A DNA stretch of 64,000 nt from Bathynomus jamesi (Eukaryota > Arthropoda > Malacostraca > Isopoda > Cirolanidae): the NCBI GenBank assembly GCA_023014485.1, contig JAJOZX010002705.1:551140-615139 (forward strand), given 5' to 3'. This document shows, piece by piece, positions 11,759 through 22,579 of this stretch. The notes beneath the pieces were generated by a model. It was not told the origin of the DNA. It searched no databases and worked only from the letters and a program-made list of their open reading frames with translations. The translations under genes were made by a program, and so were the position numbers. The stretch's first letter is position 1; each line of letters opens with the position of its first letter.

Positions 11759-11829
11759 CGAACCGCCTGGGAATCGAACCCAGGGCCTTCCAATTGCCGG
11801 TCGGACGCTCTACCATTATGCTACGGACC
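11759..11829 (-). tRNA. tRNA-like unit 3
   Basis: Identical to unit 2, third repeat unit. Confidence 0.5.
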
Positions 11830-12022
11830 TCACTCAATCACAAATCGAAATTCTCCCAAATAGGGCAGAAACCAATGCCCTCAGAGAGCACCCTCGCAAA
11901 TCGTGAATATGCGCAAATAACTGCAATGACCGCGCAGTATATAAATGAATAGAAACGACATAAGTATTAAGGAACGTTTCTGCACACGAGGAGGAGAGAT
12001 AACGAAATAATGAAAAATGAGG

Positions 12023-12093
12023 CGAACCGCCTGGGAATCGAACCCAGGGCCTTCCAATTGCCGGTCGGACGCTCTACCATTATGCTACGGACC
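12023..12093 (-). tRNA. tRNA-like unit 4
   Basis: Identical to unit 2, fourth repeat unit. Confidence 0.5.
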
Positions 12094-12286
12094 TCACTCA
12101 ATCACAAATCGAAATTCTCCCAAATAGGGCAGAAACCAATGCCCTCAGAGAGCACCCTCGCAAATCGTGAATATGCGCAAATAACTGCAATGACCGCGCA
12201 GTATATAAATGAATAGAAACGACATAAGTATTAAGGAACGTTTCTGCACACGAGGAGGAGAGATAACGAAATAATGAAAAATGAGG

Positions 12287-12357
12287 CGAACCGCCTGGGA
12301 ATCGAACCCAGGGCCTTCCAATTGCCGGTCGGACGCTCTACCATTATGCTACGGACC
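12287..12357 (-). tRNA. tRNA-like unit 5 (last before the inversion)
   Basis: Identical tRNA-like segment. The repeat unit around it is truncated about 30 bp downstream, where the orientation flips. Confidence 0.5.
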
Positions 12358-12439
12358 TCACTCAATCACAAATCGAAATTCTCCCAAAGGGCATTGGTTT
12401 CTGCCCTATTTGGGAGAATTTCGATTTGTGATTGAGTGA

Positions 12440-12510
12440 GGTCCGTAGCATAATGGTAGAGCGTCCGACCGGCAATTGGAAGGCCCTGGGTTCGATTCCC
12501 AGGCGGTTCG
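12440..12510 (+). tRNA. tRNA-like unit 6 (inverted half)
   Basis: Same sequence, now on the plus strand, about 82 bp from unit 5 and facing it as the arm of a large palindrome. Confidence 0.5.
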
Positions 12511-12702
12511 CCTCATTTTTCATTATTTCGTTATCTCTCCTCCTCGTGTGCAGAAACGTTCCTTAATACTTATGTCGTTTCTATTCATTTATATACTGCG
12601 CGGTCATTGCAGTTATTTGCGCATATTCACGATTTGCGAGGGTGCTCTCTGAGGGCATTGGTTCTGCCCTATTTGGGAGAATTTCGATTTGTGATTGAGT
12701 GA

Positions 12703-12773
12703 GGTCCGTAGCATAATGGTAGAGCGTCCGACCGGCAATTGGAAGGCCCTGGGTTCGATTCCCAGGCGGTTCG
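12703..12773 (+). tRNA. tRNA-like unit 7 (inverted half)
   Basis: Second plus-strand unit. Its flank has CTCCTAGTGTGC where others have CTCCTCGTGTGC, one of the few differences in the array. Confidence 0.5.
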
Positions 12774-12884
12774 CCTCATTTTTCATTATTTCGTTATCTC
12801 TCCTCCTAGTGTGCAGAAACGTTCCTTAATACTTATGTCGTTTCTATTCATTTATATACTGCGCGGTCATTGCAGTTATTTGCA

Positions 12885-12962
12885 TATATATATATATATA
12901 TATATATATCCTTAATTTTGGATACTACAGTATACAATAACACACACACACACACACACACA
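12885..12962. repeat. TA and CA microsatellites
   Basis: TA run 12885-12909 and CA run 12941-12962 between the array and the LINE 3' end. Confidence 0.9.
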
Positions 12963-13011
12963 TGGTAAAACTGGTAAAAGTTCCGTGCGTCAGTCTCTCT
13001 TTACACGAAGG

Positions 13012-13926
13012 TCAAGCTGGTGGCCCCACCTCTAGGCCTGGCCTAATAGAAGAGCAACCTGCTTTCTTGCGATCTCCCGGCACACCCGGTTCATCTGGTA
13101 TCGTCCTGCGCCAGACATCTAGTCTTCTTTTGAAGATTTCAACTTTGACCCCTGATACGTTCCTGAGGTCCTTTGGAAGCTGGTTAAAAAGTCTTGGTCC
13201 CCTGATAACCAAGCTATTTTCCTTCAGTGTTGAGGGTGTCTCTTGTCGGGCTTTTAGTTTGAGAACACTACGTACACATTCTACCCTTCCTATTTTCCAG
13301 TGTTGTTTGGAAGTTAATTGCGTTTAGTTTGAGGTCAGGTACCAGTTTTTCGATCATTTTCCATTATGTAAATTATGGTATATCTCTCTTCTTTTTTCTA
13401 AGAAATACAGACTTAATTTACGTAGTCTTTCCCAATCGCTGAGTTCTTTGCAGCCATCAATCTTGACTATGAAATTCCTCTAGACTACTTCTAGTTTATT
13501 AATTTCTTTTTTGTATTGGGACGTCAAGAGTTAGCAGTATTCAAGTTTTGGTATGATCGATGTTTTCAGCAGGGGAAGGTTCTCAGTAGCTGTCCCGTAA
13601 CTCGTGTTTTGCTTTGTTTATCGCTACCTGATCCTGTGTTTCAAATTTTGCATCTTCGGTCATTATTACTCCTAAATTTTTTGCTTTCATGCTTCTCTGA
13701 ATTTCCTATCTATCTGGGGCATAGTATGCTGTCTGTTTAAATTCTTCATTTCTTCCATATATCAAGAGCTGAAATTTCTCGGTGTTAAATTTCATGTCAT
13801 TGTCTTCTAACCATTTGTATATTTTGTTTGTGTCCCTCTGTAGAGCTCCCAAGTTCCACCTCTTTTGCATTGCTGATTTTTATGCTGATCTTTGTGTCGT
13901 CAGCAAAGGATGTTACTATACTGTTA
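13012..13926 (-). pseudogene. LINE reverse transcriptase C-terminal part
   Basis: SFADDTKIS, with the catalytic FADD retained, is encoded at 13888-13915 on the minus strand beside the MITE. The frame decays through 13.3-13.8 kb. The end GPRLFNQLPKDLRNVSGVKV (13012-13212) matches the standard C-terminal 'LFNxLPxxLRN' of this LINE clade. Confidence 0.75.
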
Positions 13927-14452
13927 CAGGCTTGAGGGTCACGTATTTACTTGTACTTGATACTTGGTACTTAAGTACCAATTTTTAGGTACTTATACTT
14001 GTACTTGAACTTGACATTTCACAATTGGTCGTACTTGTACTTGTACTTAAAAAAATGTACTTGAAAACCCCCAAGTATTTTAAAATATTTCTGAAGTATT
14101 ATAGGTGCAATGTAAAACTTTTGTACTTTGGAAATATGTACTTTAGAAATTTGCGTACATGTTAATTTCTTGCATTTTCAGCACAAATTTCGAGATTCTG
14201 AATCCTAATGTATGCAATACATGGGCCTCGTGAAGTGTTTTAATGTTTTTGTGTATTGTAATAAAATTATCAATAAAATACATAAATAACGTTTTTATTC
14301 ATTTCTTCTGCAAGAGTACTCTAATTGTACTTGATTATTAAGTACTTGGAATTACTTGACCAAATTTCCTATATCAAGTACTTGCACTTGCAAGTTCTAA
14401 AAGTACTTGTACTTTACTTGTTCTTGAGAAAAAATACTTGACCCCAAGCCTG
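13927..14452. mobile_element. MITE with CAGGCTTG termini (hAT-like), 526 bp
   Basis: Starts CAGGCTTGAGGGTCACGTAT and ends AAATACTTGACCCCAAGCCTG, which are inverted copies. The interior is full of TACTTGTACTTG motifs in both orientations, so the whole element can fold. It interrupts the LINE immediately beside its FADD catalytic motif (13896-13909 on the minus strand). Flanks read TACTGTTA and TACTTGGTTA, so an 8-bp target duplication is not clean. The hAT assignment is tentative. Confidence 0.65.
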
Positions 14453-14565
14453 TACTTGGTTACTTCATTGTCTATGTCTGCCAGCATGATAATGAATAGG
14501 AGTGGGGCTAATACTGTTCCTTGTGGAACTAAGCTCCGTACTTCCGATTCTGATGATGATATACT

Positions 14566-15617
14566 TTAGATTTTTACGGCTTGCTGCCATTCCCTGAGGA
14601 AGTTGTAGATCCATTTGCCCACTTTGCCTGTTATTCCTATATGTTTCATTTTATGTGCTATTATGTCATGATCACACTTATGGAATGCTTTAGTAAAATT
14701 TGTGTATATTACATTGTAGTTACCGTTGCTCTCAAATGTGTCTATGATATTGTTATAGTGCTCTATTAGTTGTGATAGGCACGATCTCCCTGATTGGAAT
14801 CCGTGCTGGTTCTCAGTGAATCTTTGTTGTGTCTCCAAAAAGTCGCATATTTTCTCCCTGACTATTCTTTCAAAATATTTTGGTGAAATGTGATGTCAGT
14901 GACATCGGCCTATAGTTTTTTGATTGAGACCTATTCCCCACCTTTATATATAGGAACAATATCCGCTCTGTTTCGTATGCTCGGTATTTCCTCGTGTCCA
15001 GGCATCTTCTCCATATCCAATTCTTACAGTTTTTAATCAAGAAGACATTCCATTTGTCCGGGCCTGCAGTTGAATGTGATTTCATTTGTCCTATAGCTTT
15101 CGTTATATTTTCTGCGGTAAATTCAAAATCAGTTATACATTCGCCATTTAACTCCTCTTCAAAAAAGGTACTTCTGCCAGGTACTGCTTTGTCTCCATTT
15201 GTGATACTGATTCATATTGAGCTCTCAATATTTCAGATATTTCTTTTAGATCATCGGTTATCTCATTATTTTCTCTCCTTAAGGTGCGATAGTGGTCCGC
15301 TTTTTTGTTTTTCTTTTCGCGAAGCTATAGAAATATATTGGGTTATCTTTTATTGGTTTCACCACATCTTTCTTTTCTCTCTGTGAATGGCCCTTAATTA
15401 GGGCTTGTATTTCCGTGTCTATACTTTCCAATTTTACTTCTATTACGTTTTTGGTGTTGTTGTCTGTGCAATTAGTTAACTTTGTAGCTACTCTCCTTCT
15501 CTTGCGGAGTAGTGTTCGCTTTTGCCTCTCGAAATAGTTCTTCTTTCCCTTTGGCTGTACTTTCGGAACATATTTTTCTAAGATTTCCAGCGTCTTATTT
15601 TCCAAGATTATTAACAT
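14566..15617 (-). pseudogene. LINE reverse transcriptase, N-terminal and palm parts
   Basis: Pieces in order on the minus strand: a basic region before the RT (15279-15617, YFERQKRTLLRKRRR); AGPDKWNVFLIKNCKN and NYRPMSLTSHFTKIF (14870-15085), the RT motif 'NYRPISLTS'; and QHGFQSGRSCLSQLIEHYN plus VIYTNFTKAFHKCDHDIIAHK (14566-14838), the palm motif in which the usual catalytic D of 'xDFxKAFD' is replaced (TNFTKAFH). Three frames are needed. Confidence 0.8.
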
Positions 15618-16036
15618 TTCTTCGTTTTTTTTATCCTCTAAGTCTGTTTTTCTCTATTTCTTTCATATGGGATCTGATTTCTTCCCAATTTATAGTCTTA
15701 GAAGTTAGAATGAAAATCTCAAATTTGCTTTCTCCAGTATGAGTATTTTCTTTTAGTGCTCTTGCCATATTAGTGGATACCTCGATAATGTTGTGGTCTG
15801 AGAGATTTGTTGGTGTTATTTTTATATCATTGATTAAGTTGTGTTATTCGTGAATACCAGATCCAAGCAGTTTTTTTCTGGTGTTACCTGTTATCTCCTG
15901 TGTTAACATTAATTAATGGGTTAGCTATCTACATTTTTGCTTGATCCTGGTCTCCTCTTGTGCCCCCCTTGAATATATAGATTTCTTCCCATTCTTTTGT
16001 ATTTTATAAGTGAGAAATTAAAATCACCGCATAGTA

Positions 16037-17364
16037 CAGGGTGTCCCAAAAAGACCTGGACAACTTGGGTTGTTAATAAATTTAGAACCACAAATAATAA
16101 AACGATACCGTTTGTTTTATATGGTACAGAAACTCATAAAGTTTTCTTTATTTTCAGGTCTGGTGGTTTAATGTAAAAGAAAATGGCGACTCCACAGGAG
16201 AAAGCTCTGTACGTTGAATGGTTCATCTAGACGAGATCCGACACCCAAGTTCAGCGTAATTTTCGTACAAGGTATGGAAGGAATCCGCGATCGCGGGCTA
16301 GTATCAGAGAGTGGTACAAGAGGTTTAAGGAGACTGGAAGTGTCCTGAAGCAGAAGAGTACTGGTCGACCAAGCACAAGTGCAGCAGACGTTGAACGAGT
16401 GCGTGAATCATTTCAACAAAGTCCCAGAAAATCAATCCGACGCGCATCTAGAGAATTGGCACTACCAACCACCACTGTGCACAGGATTTTGCATAAAAGT
16501 TTGAAGCTTTATGCCTATAAGGTGCAGATGCTGCAGGAACTCAAACCAGATGACGGACCCAAACGCAAAGCGTTTGCCGTAGAAATGCTCAGCCGCGTAG
16601 AGGATGGCGAAGATTACCTGAAAAAGGTCATGTTCACAGATGAAGCTTGTTTTCATGTATCGGTGAAAGTCAACCGGCACAATGTGAAGATCTGGGGCTC
16701 TGAAAACCCCCACATGGTCATTGAACACATACGCGACAGTCCAAAGGTCAATGTGTGGTGTGGTCTTCTCCATGACCGCTTGGTGGGTCCGTTTTTCTTT
16801 GCGGAGGATATAGTGACCTCAACAACTTACCTAGACATGTTGGAAGGATTCACATTCCCACAGATTGCAGACCTGCAACCCGCTATCATTTTTCAACAGG
16901 AAGGCGCTCCCCCTCACTGGGCCTTAGTCTTTCGAGCCGTCCTGAATGACAAATTTCCAGGTTGCTGGATTGGCCGAGATGGACCAACCACCTGGCCCCC
17001 ACGATCATCAGACATAACCCCCCTTGATTTTTTTCTGTGGGGGTTTGTCAAAGATGCGGTCTACAAGACCAAGGTGGCAAACCTGCAGGATCTTCATGCT
17101 CGGATCACATTAAAGGTAATTAAACATTTATTTCAATATTTACTTCATTATTTTATCGGATCACATTAAAGGTAATTAAACATTTATTTCATTATTTATT
17201 TTATCGATTATGTTGATTTATTCTTTTTGATCTAAGGTGGGCGATAAGCTTTTTTAATCTTCAAAAAATCGTAAAAGTGGGCGGTGAACAAAAAAAAGGG
17301 CTGGTGACCCCTGTTCTAAATATATTAACAACCAAAGTTGTCCAGGTCTTTTTGGAACACCCTG
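16037..17364 (+). mobile_element. Mariner-family transposon inserted in the LINE
   Basis: Terminal inverted repeats CAGGGTGTCCCAAAAAGACC (left) and GGTCTTTTTGGAACACCCTG (right), flanked by the TA target duplication at 16035-16036 and 17365-17366. It carries a transposase gene in the plus orientation, opposite to the host LINE. Near 17.1-17.2 kb a 35-bp stretch containing CGGATCACATTAAAGGTAAT is tandemly repeated at the place where the transposase C-terminus should continue. Confidence 0.9.
16183..17169 (+). pseudogene. Mariner transposase, in-frame stop and C-terminal loss
   Basis: The frame starts at ATG 16183 (MATPQEKALYVEWF) and hits TAG at 16228-16230. The same frame then runs open to 17169. 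The N-terminal half has helix-turn-helix features (SIREWYKRFKETGSV, GRPSTS). The catalytic part has FTDEACFHV (first Asp), FQQEGAPPHWA (usual QQDGAPPH, so the second Asp is Glu here) and WPPRSSDITPLDFFLWG (third acidic residue). The C-terminus diverges after LHARIT. Three lesions (stop, D-to-E, lost tail) make this copy inactive. Confidence 0.85.
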
Positions 17365-17475
17365 TATTATATTCGGTGATGGGGTGTTTAAGGACTTTAT
17401 TAGGTTTCTGATGTCGCAATAGCTTCAGAGAATTTTGCAGGTGGCGTCTTCGGAGGTCTTAAAAGACTATCAATA

Positions 17476-18183
17476 TCACGTTAAGTTTTTTAGTTTCACT
17501 GGTAAAATCTCCATGTAGCTGTTTGCTTTTTTTATTATTGTCTCTGTTATATGGCTCTCACTTATATGTATAGCACGGCTACGTTTTCGTCTTTCTGTTC
17601 TGTCAGCTCGTAGTATGTAGTAACCATCAAGTTTTATTTCTTTTTTATCTATGCAGTATTGACAGTTTTCACAATCTCCTTGGCAGTCTTTAAGATATGT
17701 TTCTGTGAGGCATGCGACGTCAATCTTTGTTTCTTTCATAAATTCTTGCAGGTACGAAACTTTGTTTGTTATGTCGTTCGGGCTTAGCCCTTGAATATTT
17801 GCCTGGATTATGTTTATGCTTCCCGTTTCGCGTTGTCCTTCGAGTATTCCAAATTCAATTTCCTTTAGTGTCGCATGTTTTGTATTCCTATGGTCCTCCA
17901 AGAAAGCTCCGTTTCTGGTCACCTGTTCTGGTAGTTTTTTGCTTGGTAACGGATCGGCTCGGAGGTTCTCAGCTGTCTCAACTGGTATGTGCTGACTGAG
18001 CCTTAGCCGTATTACATCTGCGATGTCGAGAAAATTAGTTCCTTGGTTTGTATTCATAAGTTTTTTACCGTTTTTCCTACTATCTCTTGGGTTTGCTGGT
18101 TGGTGATGATAGTAGCATGTCTTACCATATTTGCAGAGCCCCTGCCTTGCATAGTACTTTTTTATGCAGGGAGAAGAGGCCAA
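17476..18183 (-). pseudogene. LINE CCCH finger plus N-terminal APE endonuclease
   Basis: A 235-codon frame. Near its start is a second CCCH-type finger (ARQGLCKYGKTCYYHH). A charged linker follows, then the APE-type endonuclease start INIIQANIQGL (catalytic Asn in the N-x-Q-like motif), CLTETYLKD (catalytic Glu) and GYYILRADRTERR. It runs to a stop just before the mariner insertion, and the remaining endonuclease lies beyond it at 15.6-16.0 kb in broken frames. The endonuclease of intact elements nicks target DNA to prime reverse transcription. Confidence 0.75.
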
Positions 18184-18497
18184 GGGGAAGCGTCCGCAAA
18201 AATGCCTCCCCTACATACGAAGGAAAGAGCTGAAATCAAATTAGGTCTCCAAGGATCACGATGCCATTTTTCTTTTTTAATTTTGAAAGGAATGTGTAGT
18301 GTGTAAAATGCATGTATGTGTAGTGAAGAATAGAGGGAGAAGTATGTGTTTGAGAGCATGCTGGACTGCTCACAAGGTAGATGAGACACGAAAAAAGATC
18401 AGCTAAAGAGGACAGTGACAGGAGAAACGGGAGTTCCAGCATTCCTTTTCTCCTGCCTAACGTCTCCCCCTGGAGTACTTCCGTGGTCGATTGGTGT

Positions 18498-19233
18498 CTA
18501 CAATCTCCTCCTAAAACTTGCAAATGGTAGGATAATAAAATTTACAGCTGTCGCAAAATTCACAGTGACCGTTATTACGACATAATAGAAACTGCACATG
18601 GTAGGGTGCTCATATATACACCGTCCTTCCTTATATCTGCAAAATCCTTTCGCATAGTATATGCAGACAGTTCTTTCCACATTATCACTCGGGCCTTCGT
18701 TTTTGTCGTTTGTTTGATTTCCTTTTTCAGAGATAACCTATCGAGATTTCCCACTTGTTTTTTGCTGTTTACTTTATTCACTATGATGTTCTTCAGCTAA
18801 TCTACGTGTGCTTCTTTTAGTGTTTTTGTCACAATAATTTTTTCGCCCTCTTTGCGTGTTGGTATTCCAATATGTGCTATGTTTGTATCTGCTTCACTTT
18901 ACTTCGTCTCCTTTCCTGTTTCTTTCTGTTGGTCATTTATATTCTCTTCTTTCGCTGCTTCCTCAGTATCTCTTTCTGTTTTATAAACCGTAAACAAATT
19001 TATTTCCGTTATACATCTTTCACAGAAATATTTTACTCCATTTAGTTGTTTGGCACTTACTATAAGAGTGATGTCTTCATCTTTCTAATTCAGGCAGTTA
19101 AAATCAAAAGGAAATTGAAAGAGATTAAATCTAATTGCCTTCGATTCATCGGTTGCATTGTTGCAAACCTCGCAAAACTGTAGAAATCGGTTACCCATTT
19201 CCGTGGTATTTATAAACAATATCATAATTATAA
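18498..19233 (-). pseudogene. LINE ORF1-like region with Cys-rich and CCCH motifs
   Basis: The minus-strand frame begins MGNRFLQFCEVCNNATDE (about 19200), with a partner Cys pair YFCERC near 19030: a two-knuckle CxxC...CxxC zinc site. Stops and frameshifts follow. A CCCH finger CIYYAKGFCRYKEGRCIYEH lies near 18620-18680 (C-x7-C-x6-C-x3-H). Such proteins are thought to bind the LINE RNA; that role is inferred from position. Not intact. Confidence 0.55.
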
Positions 19234-19460
19234 AGATTGGTGAGCGAAAAATTTGCTCAAGGAGGAGAGGGGTGAGGTGCTGAAGTTTTGACTGTAGGGG
19301 TGAGGGTGAGGGAGAGTGGTCCCTGTTACTTCGGGGGATGGGAGATGTCACGCGTTGTGTATGTCCACTGATTGGTGCTCGTGAGAGGGACCGTGGGGGA
19401 TGGCTATAGGAATTTTGTAGAAAATCAAAGTGCTTTGTTTCATTCGTATGGATTGGCACC

Positions 19461-19762
19461 TAAATTTTTTTTTCAGCTGGAACTAATCTAGTAAGAATGA
19501 TTTGTTTTGTTTTAATTTTTATGGTATATGTCATACTTTCACCACTTACGAAAATATCACTTTGCGTGCACTAGATATTCATACAGGTACTGGCACTTAT
19601 TAAATGATAATTTACTGCTAGATTTTCATCATTAATTAGCTTTTATACGGACTTCGATCGAAACACGTATTACCACTACACAGCGCGAGAGGAATATATA
19701 TATATATATATACTTTTGTTTTCTGAACAACCTTCATATAGGATCGATCTGCGTTCGACCCC

Positions 19763-19823
<61 letters not shown>

Positions 19824-20954
19824 CATTAGGAAACCTCTTGTTTCCCGTCCAGTGTTTTCTAATTTGCTGATCTGCTTTTCAAAAATATTCCATTTAGGTT
19901 GTGACCGGATTCTCCATATAGATTTTGTCATGCAAATGGCTAAAAAAAAAACTAAAACTAGATCCCTTTTATTTAACCTAGTTTTTCTCGTTTTTGGCAC
20001 AAAGATATTCTACATTTGTTTTCCTAAATAATTATTTCGAAATAATTATTTATTGTCTTCTCATGTTACCGTGACCTCCTTATCAGTTCGAGGAAAGAGC
20101 CCCAGTTTTTTATTAATTTCTTGTTACATTAAAAGTATGGTTAGTTATAAACAGGTAGTACGTATAATAGTTACGCGATATACAATGAGCAAAGTATCAT
20201 AGTATACAGATTGTGAGTTTCAAATAAGGAGGGTTATTTTAAAATTTTGTTGGAAACCTGCTTTCTTTTACCAATGTATGAGATTTAAATGCTCCGTCCC
20301 AGCTTATTTTCTTCGATCTCCAGCTGGCAGATTATCATAACTTAACCCAACCTCCTGGAATTTAATGTAACCAAACTCAATTAAGCTTGATTTAAGCTGA
20401 ATCCGTCGGCTGTCAAAAGCTGTATGGAAATGGGAATGTAAAGAGGGGGATGGAAGATCTACTTGTAATGAAAGAGAAGAATACATCGTACTCCATTGAG
20501 AGATTTCAGTTTTGTGAGAAACGCTTCTTACTCAATCCAATGATGCAAATGATGTCTTAAATCAATGTTTCCCCAATCGGAATGCCTCGAAATTTCTTGA
20601 AAATGATAAAACTAATTGAAAATTCAAAAGTTAGTGACGATATTGAAATTTCAAATGAAACGAAACATTAGCGATTTATAACGTCCATATACGGATGGTT
20701 ACGCGATGGTTTTGGGGGGAAGGGAATTGGATGTTGAACAGTGGAAAACGAAACTCCTCCGTGGTACCGCGAAAGAAGAACAAATAACATTGGGGGTACC
20801 TTAAACCGGAAAAAGTTTGGAACAATTGGTACAGAGTAAAGGCAATTAACTCCTAATTCTTCTCTTAATTCTCAGAGTTTTTTACGCGAGAGTTTTTTTT
20901 AATATTTTTATATCTTTCAATTTAAGATTCCAGAAAAGAATTCATAATAATATC
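19461..20954. other. No recognisable gene; CT and TA microsatellites
   Basis: TA run 19693-19712, CT run 19767-19798 and TA run 19799-19824. Short frames here show no family motif. Confidence 0.55.
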
Positions 20955-21180
20955 GGTGCTGGTTAAGTGTGCGGTCTACCTACGATTGGTTAGGTTTAAT
21001 CATGATATTTTCGTTAAAACTAACGAAAATATCATGACTAAACCTAACCAATCGTCAAGGGCGATTGACAATGGGATGTAAACAAACAATTAGTAAACAA
21101 GATAAGAAGCTATAATTAAAACTTAAAAGGTAGATCGCCGAATCGTAGGTAGACGCACACTTAACCAGCACCATAATATC
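20955..21180. mobile_element. MITE with GTGCTGGTTAAGTGTGCG termini
   Basis: Left end GTGCTGGTTAAGTGTGCGGT, right end GCACACTTAACCAGCAC. The left half contains a palindrome, GGTTTAATCATGATATTTTC facing GAAAATATCATGACTAAACC, that shares AACGAAAATATCATGA and CCTAACCAATCGTCA with the MITE at 6526. No coding capacity. Confidence 0.7.
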
Positions 21181-21639
21181 TTTCAGTACAAGAAGAATCT
21201 TCATATACTTATTTCTCCTATTCCATTTCATCGCTATATTCTCTGAAGACAAATCTTATATAGTGAAGACTGCATTTTCCATGGTTCTCGCTCCTTAGCT
21301 TCACTCACATTTTTAAACACCAATAAACTATATCGTGAGTGGAATTTATTATGTAAGGCCGTATTACATTTATAGCCAGGGATACGTGATACATTTTGGA
21401 ATTTTAATTAAAGATGCTTCAAAATGCTAAACTGTAAATTATTAAAAAACTTCCAAACTTGCGCTTCTTCTCCGCCTTGCCATATATCAGATACTAGCGC
21501 CAAATTTTTATTTTACCATTATTCTATTAATGGATGGACACATTTTACTTTTGTTAAAATCTATAAGTATCAGTCATTCAGTTTATGGGATGATTTCCTT
21601 CTAAAAATACCATATTTGTATCTTGTATACTCAAAACCT
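21181..21639. other. No recognisable gene
   Basis: AT-rich with no motif. A frame from 21424 continues into the repeat below and is not convincing. Confidence 0.5.
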
Positions 21640-22310
21640 TCTAAATCTAGAACTTATACCTCCTTTTTTAGGGTGTATTCTAAAGAAGTTTTTCTTTCTT
21701 TTAGGTATCAAAGCTTCTTATTAGATCTACAGATCTACAGAAGCTAAGGCTAACGAAGACCCTAAGATTCACTCTAAGGTTAGCCCGAGAGAAAGGAAAG
21801 AGTAGGGGTTAAGAGAAGAAAATAAGGGGTTAAGTAAGTAGCAACACCTATCACTCATGGGTTAACATTCATTCAAAAAAAGAGAAAAAAGACTCACCAT
21901 CATCATCCGCCAGCCACTGCCGACAAGTCAGAAAAATAGTCGGAGAGAATAGGAGAGGGGTGAAAGATGAAAAGAAGTAAAATAAGAACACTTACAAACC
22001 ATGCAAACACAGTCTTAACTCACAGTCATACCATGCAAACTACAGACATGCAAGTAAAGAGAGTTACAGACATGCAAGTAAGGAGAGGATAAGAAAAAAA
22101 ATAGGTAAAGTTAAACAAAAAGTGGGTTAGTTTACTCTACGAGCTACATCTACGTTCATGTTAGTCTAATTTTTTTTTTCTTTTAATGATAAGTAACTTC
22201 TTTAGATAGAAGAAATTGTTTTCAAAACTTCTTTTTTTTTGAGTGATTTGAGACAATAGAAGATAATATTTCTCTGTATAGAAGGTTAGGGGAAGTCTTT
22301 GTTTTCTGTG
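21640..22310 (+). repeat. Dispersed repeat D, split by an insertion
   Basis: The outer parts (21640-21724 and 22180-22310) match 26140-26370 without interruption: TCTAGAACTTATACC before the insert; TTTTAATGATAAGTAACTTC and AGACAATAGAAGATAATATT after it. The insert is the 440-bp repeat C. Nature unknown; no terminal repeats seen. Confidence 0.65.
21726..22179 (+). repeat. Dispersed repeat C, copy 1, with T-run end
   Basis: About 445 bp, from CTACAGATCTACAGAAGCTA to CATGTTAGTCTAA plus ten T (22170-22179). The reverse complement of the same unit, including a 27-base run at the same end, is at 63091-63565. Inserted in repeat D between AACTTC-like and TTTTAATG sequence. It contains a doubled ACAGACATGCAAGTAA motif. 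Retroposon-like but with no visible box A or B. Confidence 0.7.
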
Positions 22311-22579
22311 TATCTAAAGCCGGGTTTACACGGTGAGAGCTACTCGCGCGAGTAACTATCATGAGAGTAACTATCGCACTACTTGCTTCATGTCAACTAC
22401 CACGCTAGCTGAGAGTTACTAGCGCCGCCCACTCTCGCGCTAGTAATTTTCTACTCTCAACAAAGTTGGCTTCTTCCAACTTTTCAGTTTACTGTCATGC
22501 GAGTTCAGACGTGGACTGTGGTTTTTTGGACTGTGTTTGGAATACTGTTTATATTTATTGTTATAATTGTTTTTACAGA

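Larger units (their letters stand above)
11158..12884. repeat. 264-bp tandem array with internal inversion, seven tRNA-like units
   Basis: Units start with ATAGAAACGACATAAGTATT at 11158, 11421, 11685, 11949 and 12213. The period is 264 bp (first unit 263, one A shorter). The fifth unit is cut at about 12388, where the array turns round: two more units follow in reverse complement (12389-12652 and 12653-12884). Units are nearly identical, implying recent amplification or gene conversion. The array lies between two TA microsatellites. Apparent 68-codon frames in each unit are translations of the reverse of a tRNA-like sequence and are not genes. Confidence 0.9.
12990..19460 (-). mobile_element. 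Decayed LINE (CR1/Jockey-like), interrupted by two DNA transposons
   Basis: Read from 19.4 kb down to 13.0 kb on the minus strand. It shows a cysteine-rich ORF1-like region, CCCH zinc-finger segments, an APE-type endonuclease, the reverse transcriptase and the C-terminal tail, in the usual LINE order. A mariner lies at 16037-17364 and a MITE at 13927-14452. An extra non-matching stretch at about 18184-18490 separates the two zinc-finger segments. Frameshifts and stops are spread throughout. Order and motifs give the class; the exact clade needs a tree. Confidence 0.8.

Noticed and set aside
11482..12216. Repeated 68-codon frames (start MKNEANRLGIEPRAF) as a small protein family
   Set aside because: They are antisense translations of the tRNA-like units; 'GIEPRAF' is the usual reading of a reversed box B.
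11158..12884. CRISPR-like array
   Set aside because: Units are whole 264-bp copies without variable spacers, in a eukaryotic context.
13012..15742. Plus-strand frames (for example 14994-15386 and 12962-13327) as genes
   Set aside because: Shadows of the minus-strand LINE; the minus translation has RT motifs and the plus has none.
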